Counted from the stretch's first letter, positions 7,119-15,792 are shown. The stretch is 24,377 nucleotides of DNA from Emticicia sp943368675 (GCA_943368675.1 CALRLN020000021.1:1-24377), one strand, 5' to 3'. Translations and numbers: made by a program. The notes: generated by a model from the letters alone, not told the origin.

Positions 7119-9005
7119 TTAAAACATTCTTTGCAAAAAACTGGCAGCCTGCATCGTTTTCATAACAAGATGAATAGTATCTGTTGTTTCTATATTGTCA
7201 TTATCCAGATACGTTTTCAGATTTTTTTCCAATTTGTCCATATCAATATAATCCATAACCAGCGCTGATTTTTTAAGACTTGATAGTTCACCCAACATTT
7301 CTGCTTTTGAATTTCGTATTCTGAAAATAAGATCCGAGCTTTGAAGTCCCTTTTTTCTGGCAAATAATACTTCATCAGGCATTTTATTGCGCATCATTCT
7401 TTTCACAAGCATTTTGTTATTGAAATTGTCATCAAAAAAAACGTCATTGGGTATTGTCAGGAAAAAGTTCATCACGTCAATATCAGTGGTCGGATCTCTT
7501 AATTCTATCCCATAATAATTTCCAAATGAGGCTCCCAGAACGCTTCTTAAATGATAATAATTCATAAAGTTCTTTTTTGATTCCAGCACATGATGATAAT
7601 ATGGTAGAAAACCCTCGTTTTTATTTCTGACATCTTTCATTATCTGGTATCTGTCCAGTATTCGGGCATTGGTGTATCCAGCTTTAATGCTCTTTCCGAA
7701 AGTATTAAAAACAGTAGCTGTACTGAAGTATTTCAAAACCAATGGTTTGGCTACCTGCCTCCTTAAATAGTTGATTGGGTTTCTGATGAACCTCCGGATA
7801 CTATGTGCTTGTCTGTAATCAATGGCTGCGAAAGAAGTAGAGCCGTTGCCGCCCTCACCGGTTAGCAATGTGCCGTAACCCTGTCGCGCGCAGGTTTTAT
7901 AAATGTCTGTCATCCAATAGGCATTTCCGGCTCCGTGTATAAAACCGTCGAGTATATCAAGGCTTTCAGAAGACCCCTGTACAGGTGAAACACCCGCAGA
8001 ATATAGATATTGAGGATTAATATTACCCGATGCCCTTACCGTTGCTTCAATAAACGGAGTTTCGTCAAGTACTCGTTCTTGTGCCGTCGGGTCGTTTAAA
8101 AGTGCTTGTTTATATAAAGGCACATGGCTGTAGGTAGTAAGGGCTTTATTCTGTTTTTTTAGTAAGTCAGCAGCTATATAACTCACCATACTGCTATCAA
8201 GACCCCCACTCAGCATAGATGCCACGGGTTTATAACTCCGCAGCCGCCTTTCTACAGCTTTATATATAAGGTCAGACATTTCGTCTGCATAGTCCTGTTT
8301 ATTTTTATAATGGGTCTCGCATATGTTTTCAGGTGGCCAGTATTGGTTAATCGTAAATTCTCTATTTTTAAATTTCAGCAGAAACCCACCCTGGAGATAA
8401 AAAACATTCTGATAGAATGTTTCGTTGCTGATAAATTTCTCTCTTACTTTCCATAAACTCAATGCTGAAACAAAATATTCTTCGTTTAGTTCTTTTTTAA
8501 AAAAAGGCAATGCCAGAATAGATTTGAGAGATGTACTGAAGGCAAAGTATTTATCGGTCTTAAAAAAATACAAGACTGTATAACCTTGTGTATCGCGAGC
8601 CAGAAATAACTCTTTTTTGTTATAATTATAAACCGCCAGACTCCATTCTCCCTTAATTTTATACTGTACCTCTTCTCCATATTTTAGATAGGCCTTTAGT
8701 ATGAAATAACTGTCAGACACAGCATCATTGGCTTTTATGCCTAAAACCTTAGCTAATTCGTCTCTGTTGTCTATGCGCCCCTGTGCTGTAAAAAGTATAT
8801 TTTGTTCACTCAGATAAACAGGTTGAGAATCAAACACATCTTCTGGTGTTCCATAATTCAGTATTTTTCCGAATGATGCCTCATCTACACTTATTTTGTC
8901 GAATCTTACCTGAGGGAAGTCTTTTAACGGCGTATACATTGCCTGTAACAGACTCTCATCAATGGTATCATCATCGCATTTTATAATACCCAAAATTAAA
9001 CTCAT
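7119..9005 (-). CDS. Lasso peptide cyclase (asparagine-synthetase-like C protein)
   Basis: 628 residues with asparagine synthetase architecture: an N-terminal Ntn-hydrolase-like half (about 1-230) and a C-terminal ATP-pyrophosphatase half. The PP-loop SGGLDSS lies at 266-272, the TGEGGNGS motif near 382-389, and ARKKGLQSSDL near the end. In lasso pathways this protein adenylates the ring Asp/Glu side chain and closes the macrolactam. The residue after Met is Ser, not the Cys2 nucleophile needed for glutamine hydrolysis in true AsnB enzymes, which fits a cyclase rather than an amidotransferase. It is adjacent to the precursor and to the B1 gene (36 bases upstream), so the assignment rests on both motif and context. 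Confidence 0.88.
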   Translation of the reverse strand: MSLILGIIKCDDDTIDESLLQAMYTPLKDFPQVRFDKISVDEASFGKILNYGTPEDVFDSQPVYLSEQNILFTAQGRIDNRDELAKVLGIKANDAVSDSYFILKAYLKYGEEVQYKIKGEWSLAVYNYNKKELFLARDTQGYTVLYFFKTDKYFAFSTSLKSILALPFFKKELNEEYFVSALSLWKVREKFISNETFYQNVFYLQGGFLLKFKNREFTINQYWPPENICETHYKNKQDYADEMSDLIYKAVERRLRSYKPVASMLSGGLDSSMVSYIAADLLKKQNKALTTYSHVPLYKQALLNDPTAQERVLDETPFIEATVRASGNINPQYLYSAGVSPVQGSSESLDILDGFIHGAGNAYWMTDIYKTCARQGYGTLLTGEGGNGSTSFAAIDYRQAHSIRRFIRNPINYLRRQVAKPLVLKYFSTATVFNTFGKSIKAGYTNARILDRYQIMKDVRNKNEGFLPYYHHVLESKKNFMNYYHLRSVLGASFGNYYGIELRDPTTDIDVMNFFLTIPNDVFFDDNFNNKMLVKRMMRNKMPDEVLFARKKGLQSSDLIFRIRNSKAEMLGELSSLKKSALVMDYIDMDKLEKNLKTYLDNDNIETTDTIHLVMKTMQAASFLQRMF

Positions 9006-9041
9006 TCTTTGTCGTTTTTATAAGTACTGTTCTGATAAGTA

Positions 9042-9320
9042 TCAGGCAATTAATCCTTCTGCATTCAATCTTTCCAGAAAATTGAAGGTTTCTTCTTTGC
9101 ACTGTAATTCTGTTACATTATATTTAGAAAGTAAATAATCCGTCAAATCACTTACCCGGATGGGCTGTTCTATTTTCTCCCAGATAATGCGCCCCAGGTT
9201 ATTCAGCGTAATATAATTACCGCTTTCTAAATCCATCATTACCATTTCGTTCCCTAATCCGGTAATCAGGATGTTTTTGTCTTTCCGTTTGATGATTGTT
9301 TCTGCTGAGATTGTGGTCAT
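9042..9320 (-). CDS. Lasso peptide B1 protein (PqqD-like RiPP recognition element)
   Basis: 92 residues from MTTISAETII, close to the usual length of stand-alone PqqD/B1 proteins. The pattern is the RRE fold: N-terminal beta hairpin with MVMMDLESGNYITLNNLGRIIWEKI, then a winged-helix portion (IRVSDLTDYLLSKYNV ... TFNFLERLNAEGLIA). B1 grips the precursor leader through its beta-3 strand and hands it to the B2 peptidase. The frame stays open to a TTG at 9350. I prefer the ATG at 9320 because the extra ten residues (starting NIFRKIESH) precede the usual PqqD start. It lies 36 bases upstream of the cyclase gene, and both are probably one transcript. Confidence 0.86.
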   Translation of the reverse strand: MTTISAETIIKRKDKNILITGLGNEMVMMDLESGNYITLNNLGRIIWEKIEQPIRVSDLTDYLLSKYNVTELQCKEETFNFLERLNAEGLIA

Positions 9321-9413
9321 GTGAGATTCTATTTTTCTAAAGATATTCAAATAATTGCCAGATTCCTAGAAGCAGGATAATGAAGTTGTTTAGAATTATT
9401 GATTTGTAAAAAA

Positions 9414-9450
9414 CAAAAATAGCGATCAGATAAACACTAACCGCTATTTC
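9414..9450 (-). terminator. Terminator of the DsbA/FrnE-like gene, upstream of B1
   Basis: On the minus strand AAATAGCG (9449-9442) pairs with CGCTATTT (9424-9417), followed by TTTGTTTTTT. The hairpin is 21 bases past the stop of the oxidoreductase gene, separating it from the lasso B1-cyclase unit. The end of the hairpin also reads TATTTTTG (9421-9414), which matches the TAnnTTTG promoter element; a dual role is possible but unproven. Confidence 0.65.
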
Positions 9451-9470
9451 TATTTAAATATATTCCTTTC

Positions 9471-10166
9471 TTAACAATTCTCTCCACCTATTTCACAGGC
9501 ATCTCCTGTTACTTCCACAGGTTTTATTTCTTCGGCTACCTTTGCCAATGCTTCCTGAAATACTTCGGCAGGTTGAGCACCGCTAAGGCCATATTTATTA
9601 TTCAGAATAAAAAACGGTACTCCGGAAACACCCAAATTCTGAAAATGCTTGATTTCCTGCGTTACCCAATAACTAATCTGTTCGTCAGCCAGAATATCTT
9701 CGGTCTTTTCACGGGTCCAGCCAAAATTCTCCATAAATACTATGATGTTCTCCTTATCCGTGAAGTCAATACCATCAGTAAAATAGGCTTTGAATAGTTT
9801 CTCTTCCAGTTCATTCTGTGTACCTTCTTCTCTGGCAACGTGCAATAACTTGTGTAGAGGAATGGTATTGATAACTTTGGGCATTTTTTCAAACTCAAAC
9901 TGAATCCCTGCCTTTTCGCCTACCCCCTCTACTCTCTGGTGCATTTGTTGAATACGCTCTGGGCTTCCGAATTTATTAGTGAAATACTCCTCACGAGGCA
10001 ATCCCTCTTTTGGAATAGTCGGATCTAATTGAAAGGGATGCCAGGTGATCTGAAAGTTTTGATTATCGAGGCCAGCCAGGGCTTTTTCTAAGTGTTTTTT
10101 GCCAATGTAGCACCACGGGCAAGCCACATCTGAAACTATATCTATCTGAATCGGTTTATTTGTCAT
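9471..10166 (-). CDS. DsbA family thioredoxin-like oxidoreductase (FrnE type)
   Basis: 231 residues without a signal peptide, so cytoplasmic. The thioredoxin-fold active site CPWC lies at 16-19 (DVACPWCYIGKKHLEKAL), the alpha-helical insert follows, and the cis-Pro loop is seen in LGVSGVPFFILNNKYGLSGAQ. This is the FrnE-like branch of DSBA-domain proteins, thiol-disulfide or isomerase-like enzymes often tied to oxidative stress. The C-terminus adds a CEIGGENC pair (Cys224, Cys231), reminiscent of the extra cysteine pair in FrnE proteins. It has its own terminator downstream and an inverted repeat four bases before its start codon, so it seems to be a singly regulated gene, not part of the lasso locus. 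Confidence 0.92.
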   Translation of the reverse strand: MTNKPIQIDIVSDVACPWCYIGKKHLEKALAGLDNQNFQITWHPFQLDPTIPKEGLPREEYFTNKFGSPERIQQMHQRVEGVGEKAGIQFEFEKMPKVINTIPLHKLLHVAREEGTQNELEEKLFKAYFTDGIDFTDKENIIVFMENFGWTREKTEDILADEQISYWVTQEIKHFQNLGVSGVPFFILNNKYGLSGAQPAEVFQEALAKVAEEIKPVEVTGDACEIGGENC

Positions 10167-10170
10167 TACA

Positions 10171-10190
10171 TTACTTGTTTTAACAAGTAA
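10171..10190. promoter_or_regulatory. Palindromic operator candidate at the start of the DsbA/FrnE-like gene
   Basis: TTACTTGTTTTAACAAGTAA has perfect 9-base arms (TTACTTGTT / AACAAGTAA) around a 2-base centre. It lies 4 bases upstream of the ATG on the minus strand, where a bound dimeric repressor would block initiation. Winged-helix regulators (HxlR/MarR types) bind sites of this shape and often control such genes. No regulator gene is adjacent, so the binder is unknown. Confidence 0.5.
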
Positions 10191-10372
10191 ACTATCTGAT
10201 TGTAATAATAGTTCAGATTGTATTTTGCCATGAAATGCATCCGTTTAATAAGGTTATTATTATCATTTTATTAAAAAAATTATTAAAATATGGATGAACT
10301 CTCTGAAACTAAAAATTTATAGTATAAATTGGTATGTTTTTGCTTTTCTAACCAAATTATTCTTACTCCCCC
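10191..10372. other. Divergent promoter region, DsbA/FrnE-like gene and secreted protein gene
   Basis: 182 bases of AT-rich sequence between the operator candidate and the start of the secreted-protein gene. On the minus strand TAGTTTAC near 10193-10186 is a weak TAnnTTTG-like element that overlaps the palindrome. I see no strong promoter toward the right and no coding sequence. Confidence 0.4.
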
Positions 10373-12565
10373 ATGAAAAATTGCACACTTTTAAGTTTGC
10401 TATGTGTTTTTGTGACCCATACAATCTTAGCAAAAGTCGGGACGCCACGCGATAATACAGATGTATTGAAAAATCAGAAATTTTTACAGCCTACAAAGCC
10501 AGCAAAAAAGTCCGCTTCCTTTCTTACTCCATTCTCACCTCAACATTTTTCTGCTCCTACCTCAGCACTTGCTTTAACTAGTACAATGGTATTGAAAGAT
10601 GAAATTGAGCCGAATAATACTGCGGTTACAGCTAATCCTCTGGGGGGAAATGATATAAAAATAAAAGGGTATATTACGCCAAATTTGGATATTGATTTTT
10701 TCTCATTTACTGCCAACGCCGGTGATGTTGTTTATACAGCTACTCAGACATCTTTTTCTGCCACTGGTAGCAGCGATAGTTTTCTGGAAATTATTAGAAT
10801 TAATGGTACCACAGTTTTAGAATCTGATGATAATGATGGTTCTTTTGGTTCAAATTCCTCCAGTATCGCAGGAGCTGTTATTCCAACAACAGGAACCTAT
10901 TATGTAAAGGTGAGACACGTTTCTAATAATGTTACCTTATTACCTTATTTTCTTTATTTCAGATTACAAAGCGGCATTCCTACTGCCGAAGTAGAGCCTA
11001 ATAATAGTACAGCTACCTCCAACGCTGTACCAGGGTCGGGCTGGGTAAGCGGCAGTTTAAGCTCAGCAAGCGATGCCGATTATTATTCTATAGCATTAAA
11101 CGCCGGAGAAACGATTTCGGTAAGTCTTGATTTTGACCCTGAACGTGATAATACAACATGGAATGGCCAGATTGCTTTTGGGGAGTTTATGAATTTTTAC
11201 TTACCTGCTGATGATGCTAATGGGGAATCTCCTAATTCTGAAAGTTTTCTCCTGACTGTTAAGTCATCCGGAACCTATTACATCGCCGTTGCACCTTCAG
11301 GCTTCACTTTCGGGACTTATCGGATGAGTGTTAGTGTATTACCTCCCAATACCAGCAATATCAGTAATTACACCAATAATACAATGCTGACACTTCCTGC
11401 CGATACGGGTTCAAATACTTCGATTATTAATATTCCGGCAAATAAAAGAATTGAATCCATAAGAGTTTCAATGAATATTTATCATAGTAATATTGCTGAT
11501 CTAGATGTTCGGCTGACTTCCCCCTCAGGGAATACAGTCATTCTATTTACAGATATTAATGCGAGTTCTCCATTTGATATAAAGTTAGATGACAATGCCG
11601 CTGTTCCGCTGGGGAGTTTCACGATTGCGAATAATATAGTTTTCCAGCCACCTTATAAATATCGCTTGGAGTGGTTTAAAGGGCAGATGACTCAAGGTAA
11701 CTGGATTTTAACAATTGATGACGACACACCGGGAAATGGAGGTCAATTGAATAGCTGGTCTATTGAAATAGAAGAACAGTTGCCTATCAATGGTATATTG
11801 ACCAATATCTACAATAATGATTTTGAAGTAAACGATGGTGGTTTTACCCATTCAGGTACACAAGATGAATGGGAGCGTGGAACGCCCTCTTTTGCTCCTA
11901 TAACTACAGCCAACAGTGGGACTAAATGTTGGAAAACGGACCTTGATAATACTTATAATTATAATACCAATGTTGAACTTGTATCGCCCAATATATATAT
12001 ACCTGATTTAGATACCAACAAGGTATATTTTAGTTGGGCGCAGAAATTTCAATTTGCCGGAGCAGATACAGATAACGATAATGCTTATGTAGAAATACAG
12101 GAAATTGGTACCGCAAACACTAAAAGAATCTGGCAATGGTTTGGAGCATCAATGATTGATACGTTTTATGGAAGCCCTACTTATACGGTTCATCAATCTG
12201 CCGGGTGGGGAGTATATAGAGTGAATCTAACTGAATTTGCGGGGAAAACTATCAGAATTGTATTTCACTTTGATTCTAACGGAGAGGGTAGTAATCTTGC
12301 AGGTTGGGCAATTGACGATGTGAATATCTTTAAGACTTTTTGCCCTGGCACTCAAACTCTGTCAGCTAATTATACAGGAGTCTATAGCAGATTTGTAGCC
12401 AGTACTACTGTTACTGCTACCAATCAGATAACAACTGATATTGGCCTTGAAAGCCCGGCTAATATTCTGTATCAGGGGGGGAACTCTGTTATTTTATTGC
12501 CCAACTTTAAAGCCGATGCCAGTGGAGGCACAGTCTTTATAGCCCAGATAGCAGGTTGTAATTGA
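10373..12565 (+). CDS. Secreted multidomain protein: two PPC domains, P/Homo B domain, MAM-like domain, C-terminal sorting-type domain
   Basis: 730 residues. A signal peptide (MKNCTLLSLLCVFVTHTILA) precedes a low-complexity linker. Two bacterial pre-peptidase C-terminal (PPC) domains follow at about 75-195 and 205-320; each starts with an E-P-N-N/D motif (EIEPNNTAVTANPL, EVEPNNSTATSNAV) and has the DxDYYSI / GTYYIAV strands. Residues about 325-465 match the proprotein-convertase P domain (IADLDVRLTSPSGN, then GNWILTIDDDTPGNGGQLNSWSIEI). About 475-655 is a jelly-roll/MAM-like adhesive domain ending GWAIDDVNIF. The last 75 residues (VTATNQITTDIGLESPANILYQGG, ending IAGCN) resemble the C-terminal domain found on many Bacteroidota surface proteins. 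No catalytic peptidase domain is present. Likely exported and cell-surface or released; substrate unknown. Confidence 0.85.
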   Translation: MKNCTLLSLLCVFVTHTILAKVGTPRDNTDVLKNQKFLQPTKPAKKSASFLTPFSPQHFSAPTSALALTSTMVLKDEIEPNNTAVTANPLGGNDIKIKGYITPNLDIDFFSFTANAGDVVYTATQTSFSATGSSDSFLEIIRINGTTVLESDDNDGSFGSNSSSIAGAVIPTTGTYYVKVRHVSNNVTLLPYFLYFRLQSGIPTAEVEPNNSTATSNAVPGSGWVSGSLSSASDADYYSIALNAGETISVSLDFDPERDNTTWNGQIAFGEFMNFYLPADDANGESPNSESFLLTVKSSGTYYIAVAPSGFTFGTYRMSVSVLPPNTSNISNYTNNTMLTLPADTGSNTSIINIPANKRIESIRVSMNIYHSNIADLDVRLTSPSGNTVILFTDINASSPFDIKLDDNAAVPLGSFTIANNIVFQPPYKYRLEWFKGQMTQGNWILTIDDDTPGNGGQLNSWSIEIEEQLPINGILTNIYNNDFEVNDGGFTHSGTQDEWERGTPSFAPITTANSGTKCWKTDLDNTYNYNTNVELVSPNIYIPDLDTNKVYFSWAQKFQFAGADTDNDNAYVEIQEIGTANTKRIWQWFGASMIDTFYGSPTYTVHQSAGWGVYRVNLTEFAGKTIRIVFHFDSNGEGSNLAGWAIDDVNIFKTFCPGTQTLSANYTGVYSRFVASTTVTATNQITTDIGLESPANILYQGGNSVILLPNFKADASGGTVFIAQIAGCN

Positions 12566-12578
12566 AAGTAATATAAAC

Positions 12579-12608
12579 AAAAATGCGAGGCCTTAACCTC
12601 GCATTTTT
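12579..12608. terminator. Bidirectional terminator between secreted protein gene and serS
   Basis: Perfect arms AAAAATGCGAGG (12579-12590) and CCTCGCATTTTT (12597-12608) with loop CCTTAA. The A-run on one side and T-run on the other allow termination in both directions. It lies 13 bases past the rightward stop and 17 bases past the serS stop. Confidence 0.85.
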
Positions 12609-12625
12609 TATTGATAATCAATCGG

Positions 12626-13897
12626 TTAATTTATCATATCAAACCCACAATAAGGCACCAATACTTCCGGAATTTTAATACCTTCTGCTGTCTGATTATT
12701 CTCTAAAATAGCCGCCAGAATACGAGGCAATGCCAGAGCAGAGCCATTGAGTGTGTGCAATAGCTGGGTCTTGCCCTCTACTTTATAACGCAATTTCAGA
12801 CGATTAGCCTGATATGCTTCAAAGTTAGATACTGAACTAACCTCCAGCCATCTTTTTTGTGCGGCTGAATACACCTCAAAATCATAAGTTAAAGCTGCGG
12901 TAAAGCTCATATCACCTCCACACAAGCGAAGAATGCGATAGGGCAATTCGAGCTTAGCTAATAAACCCTTTACGTGTTCTACCATCTCTTCTAAAGCCTG
13001 ATATGATTCTTCGGGCTTGCGTATCTGCACAATTTCTACTTTATCAAACTGATGCAGACGATTCAAACCTCTCACGTGGGCGCCCCAGCTACCTGCTTCA
13101 CGGCGGAAACAGGGGGTGTAGCCAACGTTTTTGACAGGTAATTCGCCATCTGCTAAAATGACATCCCGATAGATATTGGTAATAGGCACCTCGGCAGTGG
13201 GAATCAGATATAAATCATCGGCCGTGGCATGATACATCTGTCCTTCTTTATCAGGCAATTGCCCTGTACCAAAACCTGAATCTTTGTTAATCAAAATTGG
13301 TGGTTGTATTTCTCCATATCCTGCTGCTAAGGCCTCATCCAGGAAGAAATTAATCATAGCACGCTGTATTCTTGCACCTTTGCCTTTATAGACGGGGAAT
13401 CCTGCCCCAGTAATCTTGTTACCCAAATCAAAATCAATGATATTATATTGTTTGATTAGCTCCCAGTGTGGCTGAGCATTGTCAGGCAAGGTCGGAATAG
13501 TACCTGTTTCAAATATATTCAGGTTTTCCTCAGGTGTACGGCCTTCAGGCACACTTGCGTGAGGAAGATTAGGCATTGTTACCAAGACCTCATACTGCTC
13601 TGTTTCCAGGCCTTTCAGTGTCTCTTCTAGCACCTTCGATTGGGCTTTTAGTTCGGCAGTCTGGGCTTTTGCTGTTTCCGCTTCAGCCTTTTTACCTTCT
13701 TTCATCAAGCCACCAATCTCTTTCGCCAAAGCATTTGATTTTGCCAGCGTACTATCTAGTTCTGCCTGGGTTTCACGACGTTTCTGGTCTATCCCCAACA
13801 GCATTTCTACTGTCTCCTCGGCATTCTTAAAATACTTACGCTTCAGGCCATCAATGGTAGCCTCTTTGTTTTCTTTTATATAATTCAGTTGTAACAT
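12626..13897 (-). CDS. serS: Seryl-tRNA synthetase
   Basis: 423 residues, normal for bacterial SerRS. The enzyme charges tRNA-Ser (and tRNA-Sec where present) in the cytoplasm. The N-terminal long coiled-coil arm that grips the tRNA extra loop is visible at about 30-105, rich in Lys, Glu and Ala. The class II catalytic core shows TAEVPITN (serine binding), motif 2 FRREAGSWGAHVRGLNRLHQF and motif 3 NGSALALPRILAAILENNQ. The motif wording differs from the E. coli enzyme but is the form I associate with Bacteroidota. It is the last gene of a likely operon, 38 bases after lysC, and ends at a bidirectional terminator. Confidence 0.97.
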   Translation of the reverse strand: MLQLNYIKENKEATIDGLKRKYFKNAEETVEMLLGIDQKRRETQAELDSTLAKSNALAKEIGGLMKEGKKAEAETAKAQTAELKAQSKVLEETLKGLETEQYEVLVTMPNLPHASVPEGRTPEENLNIFETGTIPTLPDNAQPHWELIKQYNIIDFDLGNKITGAGFPVYKGKGARIQRAMINFFLDEALAAGYGEIQPPILINKDSGFGTGQLPDKEGQMYHATADDLYLIPTAEVPITNIYRDVILADGELPVKNVGYTPCFRREAGSWGAHVRGLNRLHQFDKVEIVQIRKPEESYQALEEMVEHVKGLLAKLELPYRILRLCGGDMSFTAALTYDFEVYSAAQKRWLEVSSVSNFEAYQANRLKLRYKVEGKTQLLHTLNGSALALPRILAAILENNQTAEGIKIPEVLVPYCGFDMIN

Positions 13898-13935
13898 ATT
13901 AGTCTTATGTAATCAGGGCTATGCCCCTTATAATA

Positions 13936-15264
13936 TCATTCAAATGTAAATAAGCCCTCGTTCAATGCCTCTAATGCGGCATTTTTATCTTTGGTATCAA
14001 CCAACAAAGAAATGTTGTGCTCAGATGCCCCATAAGCAATCATCCTGATCGGAATATTTTTCATAGCTTCCATTACTTTCAGGGCAATACCTGCTTTATC
14101 AGCCTTGAAATCTCCAACAATACAAATAATACTCTGGTTGCGGTCATGCTCTTCCAAATCAGCAAACTGGCTTAGTGCGGCGGTGATTTGTTCCAGATTT
14201 TCGGCATTATCAATCGTTACAGCTACCGACACTTCAGAAGTTGTAATCATATCGACAGGAGTCTTATATTTCTCAAATATCTCAAATACTTTCGTCAGGA
14301 ATCCGTAGGCATTCAGCATACGGGTAGAGTGAATATAGATAGCTGTGATACCATCTTTAGCAGCAATCGCTTTTATTTCAGACTCGGTAGTTTTATGCGC
14401 AATAAGCGTTCCGTATGCATTAGGTTCCATAGTGTTTTTCAAACGAACAGGTACACCTCTCATTTTTGCAGGGGTAATGGTACTAGGATGTAAAATTTTA
14501 GCTCCGAAATAGGCTAACTCTGCGGCTTCTTCAAATGTTAATTCACGTACAGGGAAAGTTCTTTTCACGATACGGGGGTCATTATTGTGCATACCGTCAA
14601 TATCTGTCCAGATCTGAATTTCTTCTGCCCTGATAGCGCCGCCAATCAAAGAAGCTGTATAATCAGAGCCACCACGTTTCAGATTATCTATTTCTCCACG
14701 AGGGTTTCTACATATAAAGCCCTGAGTAATAAACAACTCTTTATCTTCCAGTTGCGAAAGCATGGCTGTGAGTTTTTCTTCTGTATAGCTCAGCACAGGC
14801 TCATTGTCTGCATCAATCAGCATAAAGTCAAGGGCTGGTAAAAGGGCGGAACTCACCCCTTCCTCTTGTAAATAAGCCTCAAACATCTGTGTGGAAAGCA
14901 ACTCTCCTTCGGCTACTATTTCCTTATCCTGCTTAATCGTAAAAGGCTTGATGCTTACCAGAGAGCGTATAAAATTAAACTCTTTGTCAACAATCGCCTT
15001 TCCTGCACTATATCCTGCTTCGGTTTTATACAAATCTTTTATAAACGCCTGATAATGTGCATACAAAGCATCTATTTTTCCGGTAGCTTCGGCATCATTA
15101 TTAGCTTTCAGAGATTCACCAATAGAAATAAGAGCGTTTGTTGTACCGGAAAGCGCCGATAATACAACAATCTTACGTTGACCATCTTCTGTAATCAGAT
15201 TACGAATTGAGTGCATACGCTCAGGTTTCCCTACGGAAGTACCGCCAAATTTCCAAACTTGCAT
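13936..15264 (-). CDS. lysC: Aspartate kinase (monofunctional)
   Basis: 442 residues. It phosphorylates aspartate, the first step toward lysine, threonine, methionine and diaminopimelate. The amino acid kinase domain starts VWKFGGTSVG at 3-12 and carries LKRGGSDYTASLIGGAI and WTDIDGMHNNDPRIV. Two C-terminal ACT-type segments for allosteric feedback follow (AIYIHSTRMLNAYGFLTKVFEIF and IRMIAYGASEHNISLLVD). No homoserine dehydrogenase is fused, so this is the LysC-like monofunctional type; which amino acid inhibits it cannot be read from the sequence. It sits 39 bases after the SRPBCC gene and 38 before serS, probably in one transcript. Confidence 0.95.
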   Translation of the reverse strand: MQVWKFGGTSVGKPERMHSIRNLITEDGQRKIVVLSALSGTTNALISIGESLKANNDAEATGKIDALYAHYQAFIKDLYKTEAGYSAGKAIVDKEFNFIRSLVSIKPFTIKQDKEIVAEGELLSTQMFEAYLQEEGVSSALLPALDFMLIDADNEPVLSYTEEKLTAMLSQLEDKELFITQGFICRNPRGEIDNLKRGGSDYTASLIGGAIRAEEIQIWTDIDGMHNNDPRIVKRTFPVRELTFEEAAELAYFGAKILHPSTITPAKMRGVPVRLKNTMEPNAYGTLIAHKTTESEIKAIAAKDGITAIYIHSTRMLNAYGFLTKVFEIFEKYKTPVDMITTSEVSVAVTIDNAENLEQITAALSQFADLEEHDRNQSIICIVGDFKADKAGIALKVMEAMKNIPIRMIAYGASEHNISLLVDTKDKNAALEALNEGLFTFE

Positions 15265-15303
15265 TTTTTGAGGTTCTGGTTTTGTTTTAAATATTAAATC
15301 TTT

Positions 15304-15780
15304 TCAATTACCTATTATTTCTCTCCATCTACCCGATTCCGCCATTTCCTTAACACAATGATTTCTTTCTATCAAAAAACCTTTCAGGTAGTTTTCCAGC
15401 ACTAAATGATTCACTATTTTACCTAATATGCCTAAAGGAGACTCAAACATAAAAATGTCTTTCATCAAGGTGCCCCCATTAATTGGTATAAAATGGTGTT
15501 CGTGCCTTAATGCTTTAAAAGGGCCTTTCTGCATTTCATCTACAAAATACTCAGGTCTGTCAGCTTCTGTAATTTTAGTAGTGAGTTTTTGCCAAATGCC
15601 AAAATGTTTAGCCCGCCACGTAACCGTTTCTCCCAATTTCATAACCCCTTGTCTTACACCACCTACTATATGCTCTTTTGTTTGAGCTGTTGAAATCTGA
15701 TGCAAATCTACACTCATTGATAAATCATAACAGATTTCAGCCGGGGCCTGTATAGGTGTTTCAAGAATTATTGTAGGCAT
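15304..15780 (-). CDS. SRPBCC family protein (START/Bet v1-like fold)
   Basis: 158 residues with the hallmarks of the SRPBCC superfamily. It opens IILETPIQAPAEICYDLSMSVDLH, has a central TVTWRAKHFGIWQKLTTKITEADRPEYFVDEMQKGPFKALRHEHHF block, and ends in a long helix (GKIVNHLVLENYLKGFLIERNHCVKEMAE). The HEHHF/F-E-SPLG pattern is the form usually annotated as cell-division-inhibitor-like or polyketide-cyclase-like SRPBCC proteins. The fold makes a deep hydrophobic pocket for lipids or other small ligands; the ligand here is unknown. It has no signal peptide. It follows the AbiEii-like gene by 12 bases and precedes lysC by 39. Confidence 0.8.
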   Translation of the reverse strand: MPTIILETPIQAPAEICYDLSMSVDLHQISTAQTKEHIVGGVRQGVMKLGETVTWRAKHFGIWQKLTTKITEADRPEYFVDEMQKGPFKALRHEHHFIPINGGTLMKDIFMFESPLGILGKIVNHLVLENYLKGFLIERNHCVKEMAESGRWREIIGN

Positions 15781-15792
15781 TTATAAGCTCTG

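Noticed and set aside
7119..9005. Housekeeping asparagine synthetase
   Set aside because: The Cys2 glutaminase nucleophile is absent and the gene lies between a lasso precursor and a B1 gene.
9414..9421. TATTTTTG as a promoter box for the B1-cyclase unit
   Set aside because: It exactly overlaps the T-tract end of a terminator hairpin and lacks a clear -33 TTTG, so it was not listed as a separate promoter.
9471..10166. The DsbA/FrnE-like gene as a tailoring enzyme of the lasso locus
   Set aside because: The predicted core has no cysteine, the gene has its own terminator before B1 and its own operator-like site, so it is only a neighbour.
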